Positions 23,661-32,383 of a stretch of 40,502 bases of DNA are shown in pieces. Each line of letters starts with the position of its first letter. The first letter of the stretch is position 1. Both the position numbers and the translations under genes were made by a program. The DNA lies in assembly GCA_036644375.1 (NCBI GenBank), contig JAVXQD010000020.1:1-40502 (forward strand), given 5' to 3'. A model generated the notes under the pieces. It made no database searches. It saw only the letters and a program-made list of their open reading frames with translations, and had not been told where the DNA came from. Origin of the DNA: CALWZE01 sp036644375. GTDB taxonomy: Bacteria > Bacillota > Clostridia > Oscillospirales > Ruminococcaceae.

Positions 23661-23712
23661 AAAAGCCCGTTCTGAACGACGTTAAATGTCGATTTTCAGA
23701 GCGGGCTTTTTT
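23661..23712 (+). terminator. Rho-independent terminator
   Basis: Arms at 23661-23676 and 23695-23710 (16 bp, one G-U pair), with a smaller inner hairpin CGAC/GTCG, end in TTTTTT. Confidence 0.85.
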
Positions 23713-23985
23713 GTGATTCGAAGATTTGAGATGCTTTTATGTTATTTGCTTTCATGGGCAAGGATTATTGTCATTTTTTCTCAAAACCTTTTATGCTTCC
23801 CCTATATTATAACCGAACGCATCTCGGCAGCTGAAATACATATGGCAATCAGCGTGCGATTAACACACAATCAGGTTTACAAACGATATGATATTGAGTT
23901 TTTCAAAAACTGTTGGGCACAATAAATTATGCTTATTTTCCCTTATCTCGGAACACGGTTAAAAAGAAAAAATACTCGGAACAAA
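23713..23985. other. Intergenic stretch without recognised gene
   Basis: Between the terminator and the Pho-box region I find no supported gene. A frame at 23686-23925 begins inside the terminator and has no ribosome site. Confidence 0.45.
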
Positions 23986-24040
23986 TTTACGCAGATTTTA
24001 CATAACGTCGCTTTCAGCTTTTACAATCCGCGGATATCAT
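23986..24040 (+). promoter_or_regulatory. Candidate Pho box and promoter of the pst operon
   Basis: TTTACG (23986-23991) and TTTACA (23997-24002) are exactly 11 bases apart, with another TTTACA at 24020-24025, close to a third 11-base step. This fits the direct TTNACA-type repeats bound by PhoP/PhoB in Firmicutes. TATCAT at 24035-24040 could be the -10. Induction under phosphate starvation is inferred. Confidence 0.55.
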
Positions 24041-24093
24041 TAGGCTTGTGAGAATCAATAAGAAATTAATGAAAATTTCAAGGAGAAAGAAAA

Positions 24094-24996
24094 ATGAAAA
24101 GAATTACAGGGATAGTTTTGGCATTGGCATTAACAGTTGCGATGCTGGCATCATGCAGCACTGCGGGCGCGGACAACGGAGGGAATACACAAGGCACTGA
24201 GGAATTTGATCACAGTCACAGCATAAATGTACTTTCACGTGAGGATGGTTCGGGAACACGCGGTGCGTTTATTGAGCTTTTCGGAATTCAGCAAAAGGAT
24301 GCACAGGGTAAAAAAATTGATAATACAACCGAGGATGCAGATATAACAAACAGCACGGCAGTGATGATGACGAGTGTTCAGGGAGATGAATATTCCATAG
24401 GCTATATTTCGCTCGGGTCACTTGGAGATACGGTCAAGCCTCTTAAAATTGACGGTGAGGAAGCCTCTACGGAAAATATCAAAAGCGGTGCATATAAAAT
24501 TTCGCGTCCGTTTAATATCGCAACTAAGGACGGGCTGAGTGATGCGGCTCAGGATTTCATTAACTATATCATGTCATCTGACGGACAGACAGTGGTTGAA
24601 GATAGTGGATATATAAGTGTCGGTAACGGAGAAGCTTACAAGTCGAACGGAGCAAAAGGCAAAGTGGTGGTAGCGGGATCCTCCTCTGTGACTCCGGTTA
24701 TGGAAAAGCTCAAGGAGGCATTTGCAAAGATAAACGCGGAGATAGAGATTGAGCTTCAGACGAGCGACAGCACAACGGGAATGAATAGTGCGATAGACGG
24801 AGTGTGCGATATAGGAATGGCTTCACGTGAGCTGCAGGACAGCGAAATCCAAAAAGGACTTAAAGCGACCGCAATAGCAATTGACGGCATAGCGGTTATT
24901 GTAAACAAAGAGTGCCCGTTCAACGGACTGTCAAAAGATCAAGTAATGCAGATATTCACAGGTAACATTACAGCATGGTCTGAGCTCCTGCAATAG
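24094..24996 (+). CDS. pstS: Phosphate-binding lipoprotein PstS, circularly permuted
   Basis: The 300-residue product has a lipoprotein signal (MLASC, Cys21) and clear PstS motifs in reversed halves. Residues about 42-176 match the normal C-terminal half: SREDGSGTRGAFIELFG (48-64), AVMMTSVQGDEYSIGYISLGSL, the run from AYKISRPFNIATKD to FINYIMSSDGQ, ending near GYISV. Residues about 189-300 match the normal N-terminal half: GKVVVAGSSSVTPVMEKL (189-206), CDIGMASRELQDSE, AIDGIAVIVN, and TGNITAWSEL at the very end. In ordinary PstS the order is the opposite. Both phosphate-binding segments, AGSSSVTP and GSGTRG, are intact, so it probably works normally. GGAG precedes the ATG. It heads pstS-C-A-B-phoU behind a candidate Pho box. 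Confidence 0.9.
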   Translation: MKRITGIVLALALTVAMLASCSTAGADNGGNTQGTEEFDHSHSINVLSREDGSGTRGAFIELFGIQQKDAQGKKIDNTTEDADITNSTAVMMTSVQGDEYSIGYISLGSLGDTVKPLKIDGEEASTENIKSGAYKISRPFNIATKDGLSDAAQDFINYIMSSDGQTVVEDSGYISVGNGEAYKSNGAKGKVVVAGSSSVTPVMEKLKEAFAKINAEIEIELQTSDSTTGMNSAIDGVCDIGMASRELQDSEIQKGLKATAIAIDGIAVIVNKECPFNGLSKDQVMQIFTGNITAWSELLQ

Positions 24997-25014
24997 AGTT
25001 AAAGTTTGAAAATT

Positions 25015-25062
25015 GCGTCAAATAGGGCAGGCCGTACAACACGGCTCTTGCCCATTTGGCGT
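25015..25062 (+). terminator. Intra-operon hairpin between pstS and pstC
   Basis: An imperfect inverted repeat with arms of about 21 bases (GCGTCAAAT...GGC and ATTTGGCGT) has no T-run behind it. It is more likely an mRNA-stabilising or attenuating hairpin that keeps pstS mRNA abundant. Confidence 0.55.
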
Positions 25063-25170
25063 TAAAGGGGCTTTGATGCCTGTGTATATAAAATTAACAA
25101 TGTATGCTCAAAAACTCAAAATATCTCATACAGAGATTACCAAGCTGATGAAAGGAGGGCTGCACAAAAC

Positions 25171-26028
25171 ATGAATAAGTTTAGGGAATGCACAATGAAA
25201 TGGGTATTTATTGCATGTGCATGTACCTCGATTCTGGCAGTCGTGCTGATTTGCGTATTTTTATTTGCAAATGGTCTGCCGGCAATAGGGGAAATAGGAG
25301 TTTTTCGTTTTTTGCTGGGACAAAAGTGGAAGCCCGGTAATGATATTTATGGAATCCTGCCAATGATTTTGGGTAGTATTTACGTCACCGCAGGCGCTAT
25401 TGTAATAGGTGTGCCCACGGGTGTGCTTACCGCCGTATTTATGGCTGAGTTCTGCCCAAAATGGCTTTATAAAATACTAAAACCCGCTATTGAGCTGCTT
25501 GCGGGAATTCCATCCGTGGTATACGGCTTTTTCGGTCTGGTGATAATCGTCCCATTTGTGCGCGATACATTTGAAAGGTTTGGCGGAAATGGAAAAAGTA
25601 TGCTGACGGCATCCATACTTCTCGGGCTGATGATCCTGCCGACGATTGTCGGGGTATCAGAGAGCGCGATACGGGCGGTGCCTAAAAGCTATTATGAGGG
25701 TGGTCTTGCCCTTGGGTCAAGTCATGAAAAAAGCATATTTTCGGTGACGCTGCCGGCTGCGAAATCCGGGATAATGGCAGGAGTGGTTCTCGGAATAGGG
25801 CGTGCAATAGGCGAGACGATGGCGGTCATAATGGTGGCGGGAAACCAAGCGAGAATGCCGAAGGGCATTCTTGAGGGAGTGCGAACACTTACGGCAAACA
25901 TAGTAATTGAGATGGGATATGCCGCAGACCTGCACCGTGAAGCGCTCATAGCCACAGGTGTCGTGTTGTTTGTATTCATACTGATAATCAATTTGCTGTT
26001 TTCGGCGATAAAACGGAGGTCGGAATGA
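25171..26028 (+). CDS. pstC: Phosphate ABC transporter permease PstC
   Basis: The 285-residue protein has six predicted membrane segments and the PstC pattern: GQKWKPGNDIYGILPMILGS in the first external loop, ELLAGIPSVVYGFFGL, and the ATPase-contact loop VPKSYYEGGLALGSSHEKSIF followed by GIGRAIGETMAVIMVAGN. It forms the inner-membrane channel with PstA. AAAGGAGGG precedes the ATG. It ends with a 4-base overlap (ATGA) with pstA. Confidence 0.97.
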   Translation: MNKFRECTMKWVFIACACTSILAVVLICVFLFANGLPAIGEIGVFRFLLGQKWKPGNDIYGILPMILGSIYVTAGAIVIGVPTGVLTAVFMAEFCPKWLYKILKPAIELLAGIPSVVYGFFGLVIIVPFVRDTFERFGGNGKSMLTASILLGLMILPTIVGVSESAIRAVPKSYYEGGLALGSSHEKSIFSVTLPAAKSGIMAGVVLGIGRAIGETMAVIMVAGNQARMPKGILEGVRTLTANIVIEMGYAADLHREALIATGVVLFVFILIINLLFSAIKRRSE

Positions 26029-26894
26029 AAAAAATCAATCGGTTGACCTTTGAGCAGCGGCTGAGAATGTATAAGCGCAGTCCTATTTCTTTTTTATACG
26101 CCTTGCTTGTGTTTTTTGCGGCGGCAATAACAGTTGCGGTAATTGTCTTTCTAATAGGCTATATATTAATTATGGGAGTTCCGAGCATCTCGCTTGATTT
26201 GTTTTCAATGAGTTATAACTCCGAAAATGTCTCACTTATGCCCGCACTGATTAACACCTTCACAATGGCGGGGCTGTCTTTGCTCATAGCCTGTCCGCTC
26301 GGAGTTTTTTCAGCTGTTTTCCTTGTCGAATACGCTAAGCGCGGCAGTAAGCTTGTAGAGGCGGTGAGGCTGACGACCGAGACACTCGCGGGTATTCCAT
26401 CGATAGTTTACGGGCTTTTCGGCGCGCTGTTTTTTGTGGTAACGCTGAAACTCGGGCTGTCGCTCATATCCGGTGCGCTGACGCTTTCAATAATGATTCT
26501 GCCCCTAATTATGCGAAATACCGAGGAGGCCCTGCGCTCGGTTCCGGACAGCTATCGCGAGGGGAGCTTTGGGCTTGGAGCGGGCAGACTGCGAACCGTG
26601 TTCCGCATTGTGATTCCATCGGCAATGCATGGAATTCTCTCAGGTGTCATTCTCGCAATAGGCAGAATAGTCGGAGAATCCGCTGCGCTGATATATACAG
26701 CCGGAACAGCTCCGAATGTGCCGACCGACGGGCTGTTGGGCTCGGGCAGAACACTTTCGGTGCATATGTATGTACTTGCCAATGAGGGCCTGCATATCGA
26801 CAAGGCATATGCAACAGCGGTTGTGCTGCTCTTGATGGTAGCTTTAATAAATGCATTATCGTATTTTATCGCCGGAAAATTATCGAAAGGATAA
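26025..26894 (+). CDS. pstA: Phosphate ABC transporter permease PstA
   Basis: The 289-residue protein has six membrane segments and the PstA pattern: LMPALINTFTMAGLSLLIACPLG, ETLAGIPSIVYGLFG, the coupling loop VPDSYREGSFGLGAGRLRTVF and AIGRIVGESAALIYTAGTAP. It pairs with PstC. Its start overlaps the pstC stop and pstB follows after 3 bases. Confidence 0.97.
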   Translation: MKKINRLTFEQRLRMYKRSPISFLYALLVFFAAAITVAVIVFLIGYILIMGVPSISLDLFSMSYNSENVSLMPALINTFTMAGLSLLIACPLGVFSAVFLVEYAKRGSKLVEAVRLTTETLAGIPSIVYGLFGALFFVVTLKLGLSLISGALTLSIMILPLIMRNTEEALRSVPDSYREGSFGLGAGRLRTVFRIVIPSAMHGILSGVILAIGRIVGESAALIYTAGTAPNVPTDGLLGSGRTLSVHMYVLANEGLHIDKAYATAVVLLLMVALINALSYFIAGKLSKG

Positions 26895-26897
26895 AGA

Positions 26898-27647
26898 ATG
26901 GAAAAATTTAAAATTGAAGCATTGGAGTTGTTCTACGGCGATTTTAAGGCATTGAAAAATGTCAATCTGAATATCTTTCCGAAAGAAATTACGGCGTTTA
27001 TCGGACCGTCTGGCTGCGGAAAGTCCACGCTGCTGAAATCTCTGAATCGCATGAATGATCTCATTGAGGGATGCTCGATAAGCGGCAGGGTTCTTTTGGA
27101 CGGGGAGGACATATACGGCGGAATTGATGTGAATGTGCTGAGAAAACGAGTCGGAATGGTTTTTCAAAAGCCGAATCCATTTCCGATGAGCGTGTATGAC
27201 AACATCGCATACGGTCCGCGCACACACGGAATCAAAAATAAAAAAAAGCTTGATGAAGCGGTTGAGCAGTCACTGCGCGGTGCGGCGATATGGGACGAGG
27301 TAAAGGACAGGCTGTACAAAAGCGCGCTCGGCCTTTCGGGAGGACAGCAGCAGAGACTTTGTATAGCTCGCGCTCTCGCTGTCGAGCCGGAGGTCTTGCT
27401 GATGGACGAGCCTACATCGGCGCTTGACCCGATTTCCACATCACGTATCGAGGATTTGACAACCGAGCTCAAAGAAAAATATACTATTGTCATGGTCACT
27501 CACAATATGCAGCAGGCCGTAAGAATCTCTGATAAAACGGCGTTTTTTCTGCTGGGCGAGGTTGTGGAATATGGGGATACCGAAAAGATATTTTCAATGC
27601 CGCGAGATAAGCGCACAGAGGACTATATAACGGGGAGATTCGGATAA
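26898..27647 (+). CDS. pstB: Phosphate ABC transporter ATP-binding protein PstB
   Basis: The 249-residue ATPase has the expected PstB length, with Walker A GPSGCGKST (residues about 36-44), the Q-loop in MVFQKPNPFPMSVYDNIAYG (the NPFPMS stretch is PstB-specific), signature LSGGQQQRLCIARA, Walker B VLLMDEPTSALDP and switch His in VTHNMQQA. It powers phosphate import. Its stop and the phoU start share one base (TAATG). Confidence 0.98.
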   Translation: MEKFKIEALELFYGDFKALKNVNLNIFPKEITAFIGPSGCGKSTLLKSLNRMNDLIEGCSISGRVLLDGEDIYGGIDVNVLRKRVGMVFQKPNPFPMSVYDNIAYGPRTHGIKNKKKLDEAVEQSLRGAAIWDEVKDRLYKSALGLSGGQQQRLCIARALAVEPEVLLMDEPTSALDPISTSRIEDLTTELKEKYTIVMVTHNMQQAVRISDKTAFFLLGEVVEYGDTEKIFSMPRDKRTEDYITGRFG

Positions 27648-28294
27648 TGAGAAATAGATTTGATTTGCAGCTTATTCAGCTCAACGAGGAACTGACCGAA
27701 ATGGGTGCGAGGTGTGAAAATGCAATTGCGACTGCAACCAAGGCGCTTTTTGAGGGGGATATCCTGCTTGCCGAAAAAGCAATAGAAGCCGAGATTGACA
27801 TAGACCGAATGGAAAATCAAATTGAATCACTCTGCATGAGATTGTTATTGCAGCAGCAGCCTGTAGCAAAGGACTTGCGTTTAATCTCCGCTGCGCTTAA
27901 AATGATAACAGATATGGAGCGAATAGGAGATCAGGCGGCTGATATCGCCGAGATTATGACAATGGCAAACATTAAGCCAACAGGTGATATCGAGCATATA
28001 GACGAGATGGCGCGCAGCACAATAAACATGGTGACTGACAGCATTGAGGCTTTTGTAAAAAAAGATATTGATATGGCCCGGTCGGTAATAGAAGCCGACG
28101 ACAAGGTTGACGAGCTTTTCAATCATGTCAAAACAGAGATAGTGCGGCTTTTGAAAAAGGACAATAACGCAAGCGAATATGCGCTGGACTTGCTCATGAT
28201 TGCAAAATATTTTGAGCGAATCGGAGATCATGCTACCAATATCGCCGAATGGGTCGAATATTCAATAACGGGAATTCACCGAAAAGAAATTTAA
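27647..28294 (+). CDS. phoU: Phosphate-signalling regulator PhoU
   Basis: The 215-residue helical protein has two three-helix repeats, each with the metal-binding pattern: MERIGDQAADIAE (residues 90-102) and FERIGDHATNIAE (189-201). PhoU links the Pst transporter to the PhoR-type kinase and damps phosphate uptake and Pho signalling when phosphate is ample. It closes the operon and is coupled to pstB. No phoR or phoP gene is in the window. Confidence 0.97.
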   Translation: MRNRFDLQLIQLNEELTEMGARCENAIATATKALFEGDILLAEKAIEAEIDIDRMENQIESLCMRLLLQQQPVAKDLRLISAALKMITDMERIGDQAADIAEIMTMANIKPTGDIEHIDEMARSTINMVTDSIEAFVKKDIDMARSVIEADDKVDELFNHVKTEIVRLLKKDNNASEYALDLLMIAKYFERIGDHATNIAEWVEYSITGIHRKEI

Positions 28295-28339
28295 TCTACA
28301 GCTCAAGGATATTATGCATCTCGGTTAACAGAATCGCAA

Positions 28340-28370
28340 AAAACATATGACAAGAGCTATATGTTTTAAT
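28340..28370 (+). terminator. Weak terminator-like hairpin after phoU
   Basis: A 9-bp A/T-rich inverted repeat (AAAACATAT, 28340-28348 with 28359-28367) has little T-run after it. It may end the pst transcript only partly. Confidence 0.35.
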
Positions 28371-28406
28371 ATCGGAATTGGACAAGAAAACAAGGACGGG
28401 TGAAAA

Positions 28407-29270
28407 ATGCAGACTACAGGACAGATAAGGACACAGAAAAGGGTAGCGACTATTCAGGATATTTCCTGCTACGGGCGCTGCTCGCTGACCGTTGCGCTGC
28501 CGGTGATTTCTGCGGCAGGTGTCGAGGTCTGTCCTATACCAACGGCGGTGCTATCAACGCACACAGGCGGATTCTCCGAATTTTCATTTTGTGATCTCAC
28601 CGAGAACATCGCATGTATTTCCGACCACTGGCACAAGCTCGGTCTCGGATTTGATGCGATATACACGGGATATCTTGCCTCTGAGCGTCAGATAGATATT
28701 GTTGAAAATTTCATATCACGATTCAGAGCAGAAAATACAACTGTTATCACTGATCCGGCGATGGCAGATAACGGTGAGCTTTACAGCGGGTTTGATAAAG
28801 GGTTCGTTCGTAAAATGTCAAAGCTCTGCAAAAAATCCGATATAATAATACCGAATTTGACCGAGACGGCTCTTTTGCTTGATGAGAATTTCGAAAAAAC
28901 ATATGATATGGAATATATCAAAGCGTGTCTGGTAAAGCTTGCGGATATCGGCGCAAAAAACGTGGTGATTACCGGAGTCTGTCCGTCGGAGGAAGAGATA
29001 GGTGCTGCCCTGTATCTGTCCGAATCCAAACGGTTCGGATTTGCGTTCACAGAAAAAACAGGTTCGGATTTTCACGGGACAGGTGATATATTTGCAAGCG
29101 TGATAACAGCAGCTGTCACGCGCGGAATTTCACTTGAGGGTGCAGTGCGCATTGCGGTTGATTTTGTGTCGGATTGTATAAAATCAACCGCAGACGACAG
29201 CTCGCTCGACCCGCGCGGCGGAGTGCGATTTGAGCTGTGTCTGAAAAGTCTCATTGAAAAGTTTGATTGA
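28407..29270 (+). CDS. Pyridoxamine/pyridoxal kinase-like protein
   Basis: The 287-residue protein belongs to the PdxK/PdxY branch of the ribokinase superfamily: IQDISCYGRCSLTVALPVISAAG with the following LSTHTGG form the substrate side, TDPAM (115-119) and PNLTE (149-153) are typical, and FHGTGD (residues 222-227) holds the catalytic Asp. It should phosphorylate vitamin B6 vitamers, salvaging pyridoxal phosphate. The ATG at 28407 follows GGACGGGTG. It lies 112 bases after phoU on the same strand with only a weak hairpin between. A related hydroxymethylpyrimidine or other ribokinase-type substrate cannot be fully excluded. Confidence 0.85.
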   Translation: MQTTGQIRTQKRVATIQDISCYGRCSLTVALPVISAAGVEVCPIPTAVLSTHTGGFSEFSFCDLTENIACISDHWHKLGLGFDAIYTGYLASERQIDIVENFISRFRAENTTVITDPAMADNGELYSGFDKGFVRKMSKLCKKSDIIIPNLTETALLLDENFEKTYDMEYIKACLVKLADIGAKNVVITGVCPSEEEIGAALYLSESKRFGFAFTEKTGSDFHGTGDIFASVITAAVTRGISLEGAVRIAVDFVSDCIKSTADDSSLDPRGGVRFELCLKSLIEKFD

Positions 29271-29366
29271 AAATGTGTGGTTGACTATTATGATGCGACA
29301 GCACATGCAATTGCTTACCGACCATGAACAAGAGACGATGTCATACAGTGATGGAGAGAGATTAAA

Positions 29367-29738
29367 ATGAACTACTGTGAAAAATGCTCTGTGGCGGCAG
29401 ACGGTGACAGGTGCCCAAATTGCGGAACAAAGAAGGTCAGAATAATCGAGTCTGAGGACCCGGTGTTTTTGATTGAGACAAGCGTTATCTGGTCAGGTAT
29501 GGTTGAGGATATGCTGAAAACAGAAGGGGTTTCGTACGAAAAACAATCGCTGATAGGGGCGGGTATCGCGACCTTTATCGGTTCGTTGGCAGATGTGCTG
29601 ATGTTCTATGTTCGATATTGTGACCTCGAGCGAGCCAAAGAGATTTTAATTCCGTTAACTGACACTCAGCCCATTACCGAAGAGGAATATGAAAAGTACT
29701 TTGAAGCCGAACCAAGCGGTGACGAGCAGCCGCAGTGA
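29367..29738 (+). CDS. Zinc-ribbon DUF2007 protein
   Basis: The 123-residue protein has an N-terminal zinc ribbon (CEKC at residues 4-7, CPNCG at 16-20) and a DUF2007-type ferredoxin-like domain (VFLIETSVIWSGMVEDMLKTEGVSYEKQS and RYCDLERAKEIL), a family described as putative signal-transducing. A short acidic tail follows. GGAGAGAG precedes the ATG. It lies 96 bases after the kinase and ahead of a strong terminator. Function unknown. Confidence 0.8.
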   Translation: MNYCEKCSVAADGDRCPNCGTKKVRIIESEDPVFLIETSVIWSGMVEDMLKTEGVSYEKQSLIGAGIATFIGSLADVLMFYVRYCDLERAKEILIPLTDTQPITEEEYEKYFEAEPSGDEQPQ

Positions 29739-29797
29739 TTTAAAGTCGATGTGACAGTAATGGGAATGACAAATATTTCAAAAAGAAATATAAAAAT

Positions 29798-29850
29798 AAA
29801 AGCGCAATTCATAGGTCTCATTGCGAGACACGCGAATTGCGCTTTTTTTG
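29798..29850. terminator. Bidirectional terminator
   Basis: Arms AAAAGCGCAATTC (29798-29810) and its complement (29834-29846), with an inner GGTCTC/GAGAC helix, end in TTTTTTT. It lies between convergent genes. Confidence 0.88.
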
Positions 29851-29899
29851 TTCGATTCAACACATAAAGAGTTAAGGAACAGCTTTTTGTGAGATTGAT

Positions 29900-31249
29900 T
29901 TATTTTTTTGCGTTTTTACGATCACAAACCCATCCGATGAACATAAATACCGCAAACACAATGAGATACCAAACTATTGCCATTTTGTGAGCAAACACTG
30001 CGGCGACCATCATAAATATGCAGCTGATGATTGCAAGGGAAGGCATGATTACGCGATTTACAATCGACATTTCATGTTCTTTCCGCATGAATGCGATAAA
30101 AATAGGTATATACATCGCATATAAAGTGACAATTGCGATTTCGGAGGAGTCAAAACGGAATGGGGCAAACCAGTCGGTGAGATTTGCACCGTAGAAATAT
30201 AAAAGCCAAAAGCCTGTGAGGAACAGACCTAAAACCGAGGAGTTTGTTGGCATGTTGGTTTCCTTGTCAACCTGCTTGAACATTTCGGGCTTGGGACCTC
30301 TGTTGCGCGCTGCAAGCGAGTATATTCCGCGGGTACAGCCAAGCATAAGTCCATTGAGTGTGCCGAGGCAGGAGATAACAATGAATACGAACATCAGTGT
30401 TCCGCCAAATCCGGAAAATGCATTTGTGAATGCGAGCTTTGCCCCTGCTTCGCCGCTCGCCATAAGGGTTTCGTTGCTCACAACTCCGGAAAGTCCGATA
30501 TAGTATAGAATATAGACACAGACTACGATAAATGTACCGAGCACAAGAGCCTTCGGAAGATTTTTCTTTGAATCCTTAAGCTCTGCATTTATGCTTGTCG
30601 CTATTATCCAGCCCTCATAGGCAAAAGCTGTCGCCACAACAGCGGTGAACAGTGCAGTGCTTGTGCTGACAGGCTGTACAATGGTCGAGAAATTTTGAAC
30701 CATCATTCCGGAGCGAAGTCCCATGACTGTTCCGACGACTGCCATTAGCAAGAGCGGAACCAGCTTGATGACAGTTGTAGCAACCTGGAATTTACCGGCG
30801 ATTACAGGTGAAAGCGCATTTATCGCATAACTGGAAACAAGGAAAAAACATGCTATTGCAAATGCCTCGCCGCCGGCAATATCATATCCCAACAGCACAC
30901 AGGTATATCGCGCGGATATCCACGCAAGAACCGAGGTAAGAGCGGGAAGATAAATTGTCGCCATAAACCAGCCGACATAATAGGCATAGCCCTTGCCCAT
31001 AGTCACCTCGGCGTAATCGACAAGCCCATTGACGTATTCGTATTTTGTTGCCATCATCGAAAAGGTGTAGGCGCAGATTATCATAATGAGACCGCCGATT
31101 ACCCATGCCAATATGCCTATTTTCAGATTTCCGCCGGTTGCCCCAAGGACTTTTTCAGCCTTGAAAAACACCCCGCTGCCGACAACAATTCCGACAACCA
31201 TCGCAATTGCGGTCAACAGTCCGTATTTTTTCTTTAATCCGTTGTCCAT
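29900..31249 (-). CDS. APC-superfamily amino acid permease
   Basis: The 449-residue membrane protein has about 12 segments and the APC hallmark near the N-terminus, IAMVVGIVVGSGVFFKAEKVL, where the GSG turn of helix 1 contacts the amino acid. FAYEGWIIATSINAELKDSKKNLPKAL around helix 6 is also typical, and the layout resembles LAT/serine-threonine type exchangers. It probably imports or exchanges amino acids; the specificity is not readable. It is a single gene with a consensus promoter at 31287-31316. Confidence 0.92.
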   Translation of the reverse strand: MDNGLKKKYGLLTAIAMVVGIVVGSGVFFKAEKVLGATGGNLKIGILAWVIGGLIMIICAYTFSMMATKYEYVNGLVDYAEVTMGKGYAYYVGWFMATIYLPALTSVLAWISARYTCVLLGYDIAGGEAFAIACFFLVSSYAINALSPVIAGKFQVATTVIKLVPLLLMAVVGTVMGLRSGMMVQNFSTIVQPVSTSTALFTAVVATAFAYEGWIIATSINAELKDSKKNLPKALVLGTFIVVCVYILYYIGLSGVVSNETLMASGEAGAKLAFTNAFSGFGGTLMFVFIVISCLGTLNGLMLGCTRGIYSLAARNRGPKPEMFKQVDKETNMPTNSSVLGLFLTGFWLLYFYGANLTDWFAPFRFDSSEIAIVTLYAMYIPIFIAFMRKEHEMSIVNRVIMPSLAIISCIFMMVAAVFAHKMAIVWYLIVFAVFMFIGWVCDRKNAKK

Positions 31250-31286
31250 ACTGTTTCCCCTTTTTCTGTTTTGTAAATATTTATCT

Positions 31287-31316
31287 ATTATCTATCATAA
31301 AACGACTGCTTGTCAA
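31287..31316 (-). promoter_or_regulatory. Promoter of the amino acid permease
   Basis: On the minus strand TTGACA (31311-31316), 18 bases, GATAAT (31287-31292). Confidence 0.7.
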
Positions 31317-31439
31317 CGAATAATGAAAGATTGACATGCTGTTGGCAGACTTTTGTAACAAGTCACACAGTAGCACGTTAAATCGAAGCAAAAATTTACG
31401 TATTTGACAGGCGCTTCAAGCTTACTTTCAAAACGGATT

Positions 31440-32369
31440 TTACTTTTCTTCTTTGATTATATAAAGCGGACGGTTCTTGCATTCAAGGTAGGTTTTTGAA
31501 AGATATTGGCCGAGTATGCCAATGCAGAAAAGCTGAATGCCTCCGATAAGGAAAATAACGCAGATTAAGGTCGGAAAACCGACAACCGGATCGCCCCAAA
31601 TTATAGTTTTTACGGCATAGACTATTGCCAGGATAAATGCAATTACGCAAAACAAAAAGCCCATAATTGAGGAAATTGCAAGCGGTGTGGTGGAAAAAGC
31701 AAATATGCCCTCAAGGGAATATGAAAATAATTTCCAGAAAGACCATTTGGTCTCGCCGGCAACCCGCTCGACATTTTCATATTCAAGCCATTTGGTGTCA
31801 TATCCGACCCAGCCGAAAATTCCCTTTGAAAAGCGATTATACTCTTTCATTTCAAGAATCGAATCTGCCATTTGGCGTGTCATAAGCCGAAAATCACGCG
31901 CACCGTCCACTATTTCGGTTTTTGAAATTCTGTTGATTATGCGATAGAACAAGCGCGCAAAAAACGAGCGGATTTTAGGCTCGCCCTTGCGGGTGACTCG
32001 CCGTGTCGCCACGCAGTCAAAGCCATCGTCTGCAACACCGTGATACATCTCGGCAAGCATTTCGGGCGGGTCCTGCAAATCAACATCCATAATAGCTATA
32101 AAATCGCCCTTTGCCTTGCTCATTCCGGCATACATTGCCGCTTCCTTGCCGAAATTTCTTGAAAAAGAAAGATAGTGCACGCGCCTGTCCTTTTGTGCAA
32201 GCTCACGGGCGACCTCGAGTGTTCTGTCCTTTGAGCCATCATTGACAAAGATGATTTCAAAGTCAACGAATTTCGAAAGACTGTCGGCAACTTTTGCGAT
32301 TGCATCATAAAAAAACGGCATTGCATCCTGCTCGTTGTAGCATGGAACGATAACGGATAACAGTTTCAT
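31440..32369 (-). CDS. GtrB-like polyprenyl-phosphate glycosyltransferase (GT2)
   Basis: The 309-residue protein has a GT2 domain (residues about 1-225): VIVPCYNEQDAMPFF, FEIIFVNDGSKDRT, FSRNFGKEAAMYAGM and IMDVDLQDPPE with the metal-binding Asp residues. Two C-terminal membrane segments follow, around residues 230-255 and 270-295. This is the DPM1/GtrB/ArnC type, which moves a sugar from a nucleotide donor to undecaprenyl phosphate on the cytoplasmic face. A strong GGGGGA precedes the ATG. It is second in an operon after the large GT-C-like gene, 14 bases away, and probably makes that protein's lipid-linked donor. Confidence 0.93.
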   Translation of the reverse strand: MKLLSVIVPCYNEQDAMPFFYDAIAKVADSLSKFVDFEIIFVNDGSKDRTLEVARELAQKDRRVHYLSFSRNFGKEAAMYAGMSKAKGDFIAIMDVDLQDPPEMLAEMYHGVADDGFDCVATRRVTRKGEPKIRSFFARLFYRIINRISKTEIVDGARDFRLMTRQMADSILEMKEYNRFSKGIFGWVGYDTKWLEYENVERVAGETKWSFWKLFSYSLEGIFAFSTTPLAISSIMGFLFCVIAFILAIVYAVKTIIWGDPVVGFPTLICVIFLIGGIQLFCIGILGQYLSKTYLECKNRPLYIIKEEK

Positions 32370-32383
32370 ATTTTCCCCCTAAA

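Noticed and set aside
23686..23925. 79-residue open frame ahead of pstS
   Set aside because: It begins inside the terminator hairpin, has no ribosome site and its translation shows no family pattern; random open frame.
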